Part shown: positions 1 through 7,806 of the stretch, piece after piece | Layout of the letters: each line of letters opens with the position of its first letter | Position numbering within the stretch: position 1 is the stretch's first letter | From: an uncultured Prochlorococcus sp. | GTDB taxonomy: Bacteria; Cyanobacteriota; Cyanobacteriia; PCC-6307; Cyanobiaceae | Direction: 5' to 3' | Assembly: GCA_902572825.1 (NCBI GenBank) | Contig: CACGHD010000011.1 | Span: forward strand, 1 to 47,773 | DNA: 47,773 nt | Notes under the pieces: model-generated | Database searches by the model: none | Told to the model about the DNA's origin: nothing | Seen by the model: the letters and a program-made list of their open reading frames with translations, nothing else | Made by a program: the position numbers and the translations under genes

Positions 1-787
1 GACTATTTAACAATGATTCAGTGATAAAGAATCCTAATGATCCGAACAGTATTAGAGACAAACTTGTCCTAATAACTAGTCTGGAATGAAGGCTTAATTT
101 CTTATAAGAAAGATTATTTTTATGACTCCAAATATCATCAATAACCCGCCAGCCCAATCCACCCATAACAATGAGAAAAACAAAAACACTATTCACCAAA
201 TAATTTGTTCTATAGTCTTGAAGACTATTTGACATTAACGAAAATCCTGCGTTGTTATATGCAGAAATGCTGTGAAAAATCGAAGACCATAGTCTTTCCC
301 AATTATTTTGAATATCTACAAATCCAAAAGAATATAAGACAATTGCGCCCAAGGATATGATACTAATCGCAGTAATAGCAATGCTTTGAAAAGTTCGACC
401 AATTCCTCCAACTCCAAATTCATCTAAAGTTTTTCCTTTGTCTAATCTAGTTCTTAGCTTTGTCCCCTTTACAACAAACCCTTGTAAAAATGTTGTAATG
501 GCCATTAATCCTAAACCACCTGATAAAAGCATAAAAGCTAAGAAAACTTGGCCAAAGAAATTTAAATCAACACCAATATCTATTATGGTTAAGCCAGTAA
601 CGGTTATTGCAGAAGTAGATGTAAAAAATGCTTCCCACAAACCAACATTTGAAGATGAACATAATGGAGAGCTCAAAATTAAAGTTCCAAGGCAAATAAT
701 AAACAAGCCTGTAACAATAGTAAATTGAGGTACAGATAGCTTTTTGTAAGCATCTTTTAACTTATAAACCTTACTTGTGAATTTCAC
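1..787 (-). CDS. ktrB: Trk/Ktr-type K+ transporter membrane subunit, C-terminus cut off by window edge
   Basis: This is the potassium- (or sodium-) translocating subunit of a Trk/Ktr system in the plasma membrane. Reading on the minus strand from a GTG at 787 gives 262 codons that run off the left edge. It shows repeated hydrophobic segments and two filter-like pore loops: TSTSAITVTGLT near residue 60 and HSISAYNNAGFS near residue 170, the typical TVTGL and NAGF signatures of the family. Its start lies 4 bases after the stop of the upstream permease (792), so the two are very likely co-transcribed. A regulatory RCK partner (KtrA) is expected off the left edge but cannot be seen. No ATG is available near the conserved N-terminus, so GTG is the best start. 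Confidence 0.88.
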   Translation of the reverse strand, partial: MKFTSKVYKLKDAYKKLSVPQFTIVTGLFIICLGTLILSSPLCSSSNVGLWEAFFTSTSAITVTGLTIIDIGVDLNFFGQVFLAFMLLSGGLGLMAITTFLQGFVVKGTKLRTRLDKGKTLDEFGVGGIGRTFQSIAITAISIISLGAIVLYSFGFVDIQNNWERLWSSIFHSISAYNNAGFSLMSNSLQDYRTNYLVNSVFVFLIVMGGLGWRVIDDIWSHKNNLSYKKLSLHSRLVIRTSLSLILFGSLGFFITESLLNS

Positions 788-791
788 GATA

Positions 792-2600
792 TTACCCGTA
801 ATTTAAAATTATCAATGCTGGCACAGTAAATGACATTATAAGTGTTAATCCAGCTCCGTATTTTGCGATATCAAAAAATCTATATCTCCCAGGACCATAA
901 ACCATTAAATTTGTTTGATAACCCATTGGAGTCAAGAAAGATTGACTTGCACCGAATAAAACAAGCATTATTAAAGCGCTTGGTGAAATTTCTAAAACAT
1001 TTGAGAATTCAAGAGCAACAGGTAAAATCAAAGCAACCGAAGCAGCATTACTTATAAATTGCGTAAGAATGACCGTAGATACAAAAATTACGACAAGTGC
1101 AAAATAAAGAGGCATTCCGTTAAGGATAAAGTTTAGATTAACTGCAATTACATCTGCTAATCCAGTTATCTGCATAGCTACACTAAAACACGATAAAGAT
1201 CCCAGCAATAAAATGACGTCTAACCTAATTGATTTTTGTATCTCTGCAGGTCTTAAACATCCACAAGCAACCATTGCAATCACTGCTAAAAGAACTGAAC
1301 CTACTAATGGAATATTAGAAACCGAAGGCAAAACCACCATTCCTATTGCAATTGCAATCGATATAGGTTTTTTTATCAAAAAAGGTAAGTCATCTTCGAA
1401 TTGATCTAAAATAAGCAAATCATTACTAGCTTGCAAACCTCTTATTGAATCTAGTGGTGCTTGCAATAATAAGACATCTCCAGCCCTTAAAACAGCTTGG
1501 CCTAATCTCTCCTGAACAGTTTGTTGACCTCTTCTTAATGCTAAAACTGTTGCATTATGACGCTGCCTAAATCTTAATTCTCTCAAACTTGCACCGGCTA
1601 AAGTTGAACCAGCTGGTAACAAGGCTTCAAAGGTCTTAGTACCTTCATCATCAGAGAAAACATTAGCCCCATCGAAAGATGTTTTATTTTCGCCTAACAA
1701 AATAGTATGTTCCTGCTGCAGCCTAAATAAGTCTGCCCTTGTAACGCGGATTATTAATCTATCATCCGGTTCAATCTTTCTATCAGCCAAGGGAGGAAGA
1801 ATAACTTTTCCATTTCTTTGCAATTCCAGCACATCAACGTCAAATCGTCTTTGCAATCTACTATTTCTGACAGATTGTCCAACTAATTCTGAAGTGGAGG
1901 GAATAGTAACTTCGGTAAAATATATATTCATATCACCATTTTTAATAAACTCCTTATCTCTCCCTCTATCTGGCAAAAGCATCTCAGAAACTAGAATCAT
2001 ATAGGTTGTACCTATAAGCCACACAGGAATTCCTATTGAAGTCAAACTAAATAATTCCAAACCTCCATACCCTAATTGTTGACTAATATCACTTACAAGA
2101 AGATTTACTGAGCTACCTAATAATGTCAGAGTTCCCCCGAGTAAAGTAGCAAAAGAAAGAGGTAATAAAACTTTTGATGGTGATATATTTCTTCGCTCGC
2201 ACCAACTTTCAATTAAAGGTAACAAAGATGCTACTACTGGAGTATTAGGTACAATTCCAGATATTGGAGCAATCAAAAAAGCTATTAAAGAAATTAATTT
2301 CCTTGGAGTTCGAATACTTTCAGAAGAAATCAATTCTCTTACTCTGTCTAAGGCACCACTTTTAAATAATGCTGAGGAAACTGCAAATAAACCCATAAGG
2401 GTAATTAAAGAAGGACTTCCAAATCCAGCTAAAGCTTTTTCAGGAGAAAGAACCCCAGTAGATATAAATATTCCTACACATAACAAACCAGTCAATTCTG
2501 GTGCAATACTATTTCTAATAAACAAAATTATTGACATCATTAAAACAACTACCGTTATAAACGCATCAAAATTATTACTAACTACTGCAATTAAATTCAT
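792..2600 (-). CDS. SLC13/DASS-like permease with two central RCK_C (TrkA-C) domains
   Basis: A 602-residue inner-membrane transporter, probably a sodium-coupled anion (sulfate or dicarboxylate) carrier. Two hydrophobic halves, about residues 10-210 and 405-600, flank a soluble insert. The insert holds two RCK_C-type domains at about 228-298 and 322-395, which usually bind small regulatory ligands. Family-like repeat motifs are visible: PNTPVVASLLP (about 118-128) with GSSVNLL (about 162-168) in the first half, and SNAASVALILPVA (about 517-529) with TPMGYQTNLMV (about 557-567) in the second. It precedes the Trk/Ktr gene by 4 bases, forming an ion-transport operon. The substrate cannot be fixed from sequence; sulfate is a guess from family annotation habits. 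Confidence 0.85.
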   Translation of the reverse strand: MNLIAVVSNNFDAFITVVVLMMSIILFIRNSIAPELTGLLCVGIFISTGVLSPEKALAGFGSPSLITLMGLFAVSSALFKSGALDRVRELISSESIRTPRKLISLIAFLIAPISGIVPNTPVVASLLPLIESWCERRNISPSKVLLPLSFATLLGGTLTLLGSSVNLLVSDISQQLGYGGLELFSLTSIGIPVWLIGTTYMILVSEMLLPDRGRDKEFIKNGDMNIYFTEVTIPSTSELVGQSVRNSRLQRRFDVDVLELQRNGKVILPPLADRKIEPDDRLIIRVTRADLFRLQQEHTILLGENKTSFDGANVFSDDEGTKTFEALLPAGSTLAGASLRELRFRQRHNATVLALRRGQQTVQERLGQAVLRAGDVLLLQAPLDSIRGLQASNDLLILDQFEDDLPFLIKKPISIAIAIGMVVLPSVSNIPLVGSVLLAVIAMVACGCLRPAEIQKSIRLDVILLLGSLSCFSVAMQITGLADVIAVNLNFILNGMPLYFALVVIFVSTVILTQFISNAASVALILPVALEFSNVLEISPSALIMLVLFGASQSFLTPMGYQTNLMVYGPGRYRFFDIAKYGAGLTLIMSFTVPALIILNYG

Positions 2601-2649
2601 ACAAGACTTATTTAACTTAATATACCCAAAAACAATATTTCAAAAAAGT

Positions 2650-3843
2650 TTAATTCGAATAATCTTTTTTAAAAAAATTTTTAAAAATAGATTTTTTTTG
2701 GAATATCCATGAAGATGCAGATTTTAAGCTTTCTGTAATATCAGGCAACTTGGAAGCATATATAAGCCTTCTTGCCTCAAAAGCCAATTTCCCAGATAAA
2801 GTAACCCCAAGCCCAGAAATTGAAGCTTCGCCTATTCCTAAGCTAATCATTTCACCATTGTCTTGAAATTCAAAAGGTAAAGGATCTTTTCCTTGAATTA
2901 AAAGTTCTAAATTATTAGCAAGATGTTTTCCTTCCTGCATAGCAACCTGAGCAGTTATGGGTAAATCCTCCATTCCTTCAATAACTGAAATATCACCAAT
3001 AGCAAAACAGTTTTTATGGTTTTCTATTTGCAAATTATTATTAACTAAAATTCGTCCAAATTTTTTTATTATTTGATCAGTATCTAAGTAAGACAAATTA
3101 GGTTTAACACCTGCCGTCCAAATAACAATATCTTTATTCAAGGAAGTTATTCCAACCTCACTAGAAATAATAATCTTAGTTTCTGAGACTTCTTTAACTG
3201 TGGAATTCAAAAGAACGTTGATTTTTCTTTTTTCTAAAGCATACTCTGCTTGTTCTCTATTAAAAATTTTGTTTTTATTAAGAATTTCGTTTGATTTTTC
3301 TATTACATGAATTTCAAATTGGTCTTTAAATATATCTTTAATTTTGCATGCCAACTCGATGCCAGAGGGGCCACCTCCAACGATGAATAACTTTTTATGC
3401 AACACAGTATCTTGTGATTTCTTTAAAAAAGAATTTAACTTATTTAAATCGTGAACATCATTAAAAAAATAACAATTCTCATCTACACCTTTTATAAAAA
3501 AACTATTTGGGATAGATCCTGTACAGATAACAAGATACTGATAACTTAATTTTAATTCGTCACTAAATTCAAGAATATTTTCTTTGAAGGAAATCTTGGT
3601 TAAACAATTTCTTAAAAAAGTTATACCGGCATCAGAAAAAATATTTGCAAATTTTGGGGAGGCTTCCCAACTTCTTATTTCTTTGCTTAAAACTTCGTAC
3701 ATTAAAGGTTTAAATATGAAATTAGTTTCAGAATCAACCACAAGAATCGGTAAAGAGGGATTAAGATTCTTTAAATTCAAAGCAAATGTCATGCCTGCAA
3801 AACCTGCTCCAACTATTACTATTGGTTTTTGTATTGATTTCAT
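2650..3843 (-). CDS. Type II NADH dehydrogenase (NDH-2-like FAD enzyme)
   Basis: A 397-residue pyridine-nucleotide-disulfide-type flavoprotein expected to pass electrons from NAD(P)H to quinone at the membrane without pumping protons. The FAD dinucleotide fold is at residues 7-17 (IVIVGAGFAG), the NAD(P)H fold at about 153-162 (FIVGGGPSGIEL), and the second FAD contact at 280-284 (FAIGD). This is followed by AQVAMQEGKHLANN, typical of the NDH-2 quinone-site helix. The basic, partly hydrophobic C-terminus fits membrane attachment. It starts with ATG and is divergent from cysH across 95 bases. A related NDH-2-like role such as demethylnaphthoquinone oxidation (NdbB/NDC1 type) is possible. Confidence 0.85.
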   Translation of the reverse strand: MKSIQKPIVIVGAGFAGMTFALNLKNLNPSLPILVVDSETNFIFKPLMYEVLSKEIRSWEASPKFANIFSDAGITFLRNCLTKISFKENILEFSDELKLSYQYLVICTGSIPNSFFIKGVDENCYFFNDVHDLNKLNSFLKKSQDTVLHKKLFIVGGGPSGIELACKIKDIFKDQFEIHVIEKSNEILNKNKIFNREQAEYALEKRKINVLLNSTVKEVSETKIIISSEVGITSLNKDIVIWTAGVKPNLSYLDTDQIIKKFGRILVNNNLQIENHKNCFAIGDISVIEGMEDLPITAQVAMQEGKHLANNLELLIQGKDPLPFEFQDNGEMISLGIGEASISGLGVTLSGKLAFEARRLIYASKLPDITESLKSASSWIFQKKSIFKNFFKKDYSN

Positions 3844-3938
3844 TAGAGAAATATTGTTATGCGTAAATGTATTATTAAACTATACGAATAATTTTTAAAT
3901 TGAGCGAAATAAAATTAAACTCATAATCAAACTGAAGA

Positions 3939-4661
3939 ATGATTGAAAAAATCCACAAAGATATTCAAACTAACTTGAAGCAATATAATCAAGAGTTTGT
4001 AGATATGAAGCCTCAAGAAATGCTTAGCTGGGGTTATGAAAAGTTTGATAATCAATTTGCTATTACGACAAGTTTTGGTATCCAGTCATCAGTACTTTTA
4101 GATATGATCAGTAAATTATCTCTACAAAAAAAAATCAAAATATTTTGGATAGATACAGGTTACCTTCCTCCAGAAACATACCATTACGCTGAAAAGCTTA
4201 TTGATTATTTATCCTTAGAAGTTGAAGTTCTGCAAAGTGAATTATCTCCAGCAAGAATGGAGGCCAAATACGGAAAACTATGGGAAACAAATAAAGTGAG
4301 TGATTTAGATAAGTATCATGAATTAAGAAAGATAGAACCTTTAGAAAATGGTCTAGAAAAATATAGTATTTACTGCTGGGCAAGCGGTGTTAGAGCAGCA
4401 CAAACAAAAAATAGAAACAAAATGAAATTCATAGACGTAATTCGTCAAAGACTCTCTTTAAGGCCTTTATTAAATTGGACAAATAAAGATATTTTTTATT
4501 ACATGGAAGAGAAAAATTTACCAGCCCATCCACTTTTTATCAAAGGTTATTCTTCTGTAGGAGATTGGCATTCAAGCAGTCCCGATGGTCTTGAAACAAA
4601 GGGAAGAGATACACGATTTGGAGGGATTAAACAAGAATGTGGAATACACACTAATAATTAA
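3939..4661 (+). CDS. cysH: Phosphoadenylyl-sulfate (PAPS) reductase
   Basis: A 240-residue cytosolic enzyme that reduces PAPS to sulfite in assimilatory sulfate reduction, using thioredoxin. The PP-loop-like segment TSFGIQSSV is at about 44-52, the substrate motif DTGYLPPETY at 72-81, and the catalytic ECGIH at 233-237 near the C-terminus. The paired cysteines (CC...CxxC) that bind a 4Fe-4S cluster in APS reductases are absent: the corresponding stretch reads YCWASGVRAAQ. It therefore looks like the PAPS-specific, iron-free type. coaX follows after 15 bases, suggesting shared transcription. Confidence 0.95.
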   Translation: MIEKIHKDIQTNLKQYNQEFVDMKPQEMLSWGYEKFDNQFAITTSFGIQSSVLLDMISKLSLQKKIKIFWIDTGYLPPETYHYAEKLIDYLSLEVEVLQSELSPARMEAKYGKLWETNKVSDLDKYHELRKIEPLENGLEKYSIYCWASGVRAAQTKNRNKMKFIDVIRQRLSLRPLLNWTNKDIFYYMEEKNLPAHPLFIKGYSSVGDWHSSSPDGLETKGRDTRFGGIKQECGIHTNN

Positions 4662-4676
4662 ATTGATCATAGAACA

Positions 4677-5372
4677 ATGGTCTCAGATGTAAATTTTTTA
4701 TTAGTAGGCAATAGTAGGCTTCATTGGGCACAATATTCTAAAAATCAATCTAAATTCTTCCATACCAAAAAAGAGCAAAAAGCTCCCGAAAATATAGATC
4801 TTGATCAATTAATTTGGGCTTCTGTAGGAAAACTTCCAAATTTTTTGCTGAAAAAAGAAAATGAAATAAAAACTAAAGATATCCAATTATCAAATCTTCC
4901 TGATTATTTTGGAGTTGATAGAGCTCTTGCCTGCATTGCCGCTTTAAAAATTATTGAAAACCCTTTCAAAAAAGATTTGCTAATTGCAGATTGTGGAACA
5001 ATATTATCAATAACAAAATTGAATTCAAGTGGATCTATTATTGGAGGTCAACTTCTTCCAGGTTTTCTAACACAATTAAAATCAATGGAACAAAAGACAA
5101 AAAATCTTAAAGTTCCCAAAAAATATGATATTCCTATTAAAGATTTTTTAATTAATACAGAAGAAGCAATCTTAAAAGGAGTAATCAACTCTCTTACTGG
5201 CGTGATTAAAAGTTTATTTAATCCCGAAAAGGATATTTTAATAATCTGTGGAGGAGACTCTCAATTACTTAGACAATCTCTAAAGACTCAGAAGGAAAAT
5301 ATTATCAATGCTCCTAATTTAGTCATGGAAGGGATGATAATTCACCACCTGTCCGTAGAAAAATTAGCTTAA
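4677..5372 (+). CDS. coaX: Type III pantothenate kinase
   Basis: A 231-residue ASKHA-fold kinase that phosphorylates pantothenate in the first step of CoA synthesis. Visible family motifs are FGVDRALA (about 78-85, including the GxDR catalytic region), ADCGT (104-108), GGQLLPGF (123-130) and CGGDSQLL (about 191-198). The usual N-terminal DxGN(T/S) phosphate loop reads LVGNS (9-13), so the first Asp is replaced by Leu, while the rest of the motif (GNSRLHWA) looks cyanobacterial. It sits just after cysH and its stop overlaps the end of the convergent bcp gene by 9 bases. coaE, the last CoA step, is at 37.8 kb. Confidence 0.88.
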   Translation: MVSDVNFLLVGNSRLHWAQYSKNQSKFFHTKKEQKAPENIDLDQLIWASVGKLPNFLLKKENEIKTKDIQLSNLPDYFGVDRALACIAALKIIENPFKKDLLIADCGTILSITKLNSSGSIIGGQLLPGFLTQLKSMEQKTKNLKVPKKYDIPIKDFLINTEEAILKGVINSLTGVIKSLFNPEKDILIICGGDSQLLRQSLKTQKENIINAPNLVMEGMIIHHLSVEKLA

Positions 5373-5831
5373 TCCAAGGTCTGCAATTATATGATCAGCC
5401 ATTATTGCCGCTTTTACCTTTAAGTAAATTTTTTCGATGTTACCATCAGTATCTATCAAAAAAGTATTTCTAATCATTCCCATATATTCTTTTCCCATAA
5501 ATTTCTTAAGTCCATAGCTATCGTAATCAGAAGAAACTTTAAAAGGTTCAGGATCAGTTAAAAGAATAAAAGGTAAATTAAATTTTTCTATAAACTTCTG
5601 ATGAGAGGTGGCATTATCTTTACTAATACCAAGCACAACAATGTTATTTTTTTGGAGTAAATCCCAATTCTCTTTAAAATTACAAGCTTCTTTAGTACAT
5701 CCTGGAGTATTATCTTTTGGATAAAAATATAGTATTATTCTTTTACCTTTAAAATCACTAAGAGAAACTTCTTTCTCGAAAGCATCTTTTAATTTAAATT
5801 CTGGTGCTTTGTCGCCAACCTTAAGAGCCAT
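5364..5831 (-). CDS. bcp: Peroxiredoxin Q / bacterioferritin comigratory protein
   Basis: A thiol peroxidase of about 155 residues that reduces H2O2 and organic hydroperoxides using thioredoxin. From the ATG at 5831 the protein begins MALKVGDKAPEF, the normal PrxQ N-terminus. The open frame extends upstream to 5867, but those 12 residues have no counterpart in the family. The peroxidatic and resolving cysteines are C45 and C50 in DNTPGCTKEACNF, the C-x4-C spacing of atypical two-Cys PrxQ. Its start codon shares base 5831 with the start of the divergent phosphopantetheinyl transferase, and its 3' end overlaps coaX. Confidence 0.93.
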   Translation of the reverse strand: MALKVGDKAPEFKLKDAFEKEVSLSDFKGKRIILYFYPKDNTPGCTKEACNFKENWDLLQKNNIVVLGISKDNATSHQKFIEKFNLPFILLTDPEPFKVSSDYDSYGLKKFMGKEYMGMIRNTFLIDTDGNIEKIYLKVKAAIMADHIIADLGLS

Positions 5832-6487
5832 TGAAATTATTAAATGAGTATGAATATAAAATACCAAAAATTTGGTTTTATGAGATTAAAGGTGTGCAAG
5901 ATGTCGCAACGGTAGAAGAAATCAAAACTGCAAAAACTCTAACAGGTTTAAGATCAAAGGTTTTTTTAGAAACAAGAGCTTATTTACGACAATCACTTTC
6001 AACACTTTTTGATTTAGATCCCCTAGAAATTCCAATTAATGCTCAACCTGGAGAACCTCCAACTTTACCCTCTGGCATGGGAAATATAAGTTTAAGTCAT
6101 TGTAAAGATGCCATCACTATAGTCTGGCATAAAAGCAAAATTGGGATTGATATTGAGAGAACAGATAGAAATTTTAACCATATAAAATTTGCAGAAAAAT
6201 ATTTTTTTCATACCAATAAATCAAACCATAATAATTATTTGACAAAAAATGTGATACTAAATCAATGGTGTGCTGTTGAAGCTGCTATAAAATGGGATCA
6301 CGGAAAATTAGCTCAAGACATTAACCATTGGCAATTTTTTGAAAAGCCAAAAGAGTTAATTCATAACAAGAAAAACATACATTTAAATTATTCACAGATT
6401 AACTTCCATAATTGGACTATCGCTTTAGCCTACGAAGAAAAAACTTCTTTTAATCCTGAGATTATTTGTTGTTCGAAGAATTTTTAG
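5831..6487 (+). CDS. 4'-phosphopantetheinyl transferase (Sfp/HetI family)
   Basis: A 218-residue enzyme that transfers phosphopantetheine from CoA to the serine of acyl carrier proteins. Motifs are SGMGNISLSHCKDA (about 77-90), the Mg-binding GIDIER (about 102-107), and NQWCAVEAAIKW (about 139-150), the family's WxxKEAxxK-like helix with Val in place of Lys. The TTG at 5831 is the only upstream start that retains the IWFYEIKG strand expected near the N-terminus. The next start, GTG at 5894, would delete it. The gene probably serves the fatty-acid ACP, since no polyketide or peptide synthase is near. Its end overlaps rarA by 4 bases. Confidence 0.85.
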   Translation: MKLLNEYEYKIPKIWFYEIKGVQDVATVEEIKTAKTLTGLRSKVFLETRAYLRQSLSTLFDLDPLEIPINAQPGEPPTLPSGMGNISLSHCKDAITIVWHKSKIGIDIERTDRNFNHIKFAEKYFFHTNKSNHNNYLTKNVILNQWCAVEAAIKWDHGKLAQDINHWQFFEKPKELIHNKKNIHLNYSQINFHNWTIALAYEEKTSFNPEIICCSKNF

Positions 6488-7773
6488 TTTTCTTTTCTTC
6501 TAAGCAGTTCTTCATATTTAGTTTTCTCCCATCCATTATTATTTGGTTTCCATATTTTTAAACCTCTTAAAGATTTAGGAAGATATTCTTGTTCGACCCA
6601 ACTATCTGGATAATTATGAGGATTAACATAACTATTAGAATTATTTTTTAAATGAAGTGGAACGTCAAAAGCATTGGTGCATTTAATTGTTTCAATTGCT
6701 TTAAAAATACTTTTCGTACTATTACTTTTTGGAGATATAGCTAAATATAAAGAAGCCTGCGTTAAGAAATATAATCCTTCTGGAAAACCAACTCTATCAA
6801 AAGCGTTTGAACAGGATTGTACTACTACTATGGCATTAGGATCAGCTATTCCAATATCTTCACTTGCAGATATAAGTAGTCTTCTAAAGATAAAATTAGG
6901 ATCTTCACCAGCCTCAAGCATATTCGCAAGCCAGACTAAAGTTGCATCTGGATCAGAACCTCTTATGGACTTGATAAAGGCACTTATTACATCGTAATGA
7001 TTTTGACCATTTTTATCGTAAACAATATTTTTCTTTTGAAGTGCATCCTCCGCTATTGAGAGATTAATATTGATTTCTTTAGCATCATTTGCAGCAGTTG
7101 TTTCTATGGCCATCTCTAGCGCATTGATTAATGTTCTTGCATCTCCGCTAGAAAATTTAATTAAATGACTTATTGCATCTTGAGTTAAATAAACCTTTTT
7201 TGAATCTTTTTGTTTTGAATAGTGAGTAATAACTTTTTGTATTATTTTTTGCAAATCATTTTCTGCCAAAGGAAGTAATGTAAAAATACGAGACCTGCTA
7301 ACAAGCGCTTTATTAACAGCAAAGAAAGGGTTTTCTGTTGTAGCTCCAATAAAAGTTATAGTTCCATTTTCTATTGAAGGTAATAAAGCATCTTGCTGAA
7401 CTGATGTAAATCTATGAACCTCATCGATAAATAAAATTGTTTTTCTTTTTGAATTTATTAATCTATCTTTTGCATTAGCGATTTCATTTCTTAATTCTTT
7501 AACACTTGATAATACTGCATTTAACTTAATTAATTTTGACCTCGTATTAAAAGAAATAATTTCAATTAAAGTAGTTTTTCCAACACCCGGAGGGCCAGAA
7601 AAAATAAAATTACTAATCTTATCGTTTAATATTGCACTTCTTAAAAGCGAATTCTCATTCAGGATTGATTGTTGACCAAAAAAATCTTCCAAATTCTTTG
7701 GTCTTAATTTATCTGCCAAAGGTGCATTGTTTTCTATTTGAGAATAATTAGTAAATAAATTTTCTGAATGCAT
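6484..7773 (-). CDS. rarA: Replication-associated recombination factor, AAA+ ATPase
   Basis: A 429-residue clamp-loader-like ATPase that acts at stalled replication forks (RarA/MgsA/WRNIP1 family). The N-terminal RP-x-x-LxDFxGQ box is at about 24-35. Walker A is SGPPGVGKTT (59-68), Walker B ILFIDEVHRF (113-122) and sensor 1 GATTENP (143-149). The C-terminal half holds the tetramerisation region with AGEDPNFIFRRLLISASEDIG. The length is that of the plain family, without the extra C-terminal domain seen in some cyanobacterial versions. It lies 33 bases downstream of pgm on the same strand. Confidence 0.95.
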   Translation of the reverse strand: MHSENLFTNYSQIENNAPLADKLRPKNLEDFFGQQSILNENSLLRSAILNDKISNFIFSGPPGVGKTTLIEIISFNTRSKLIKLNAVLSSVKELRNEIANAKDRLINSKRKTILFIDEVHRFTSVQQDALLPSIENGTITFIGATTENPFFAVNKALVSRSRIFTLLPLAENDLQKIIQKVITHYSKQKDSKKVYLTQDAISHLIKFSSGDARTLINALEMAIETTAANDAKEININLSIAEDALQKKNIVYDKNGQNHYDVISAFIKSIRGSDPDATLVWLANMLEAGEDPNFIFRRLLISASEDIGIADPNAIVVVQSCSNAFDRVGFPEGLYFLTQASLYLAISPKSNSTKSIFKAIETIKCTNAFDVPLHLKNNSNSYVNPHNYPDSWVEQEYLPKSLRGLKIWKPNNNGWEKTKYEELLRRKEN

Positions 7774-7806
7774 ATAAATAAAATCAAAAAATCATTACTT
7801 TCAATT

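Noticed and set aside
438..728. Plus-strand 96-codon ORF
   Set aside because: It is the complementary shadow of the Trk/Ktr transporter gene, whose minus-strand frame has clear family motifs.
5832..5867. Longer start of bcp
   Set aside because: The extra 12 residues precede the canonical MALKVGDKAPEF start and would run into the divergent gene.
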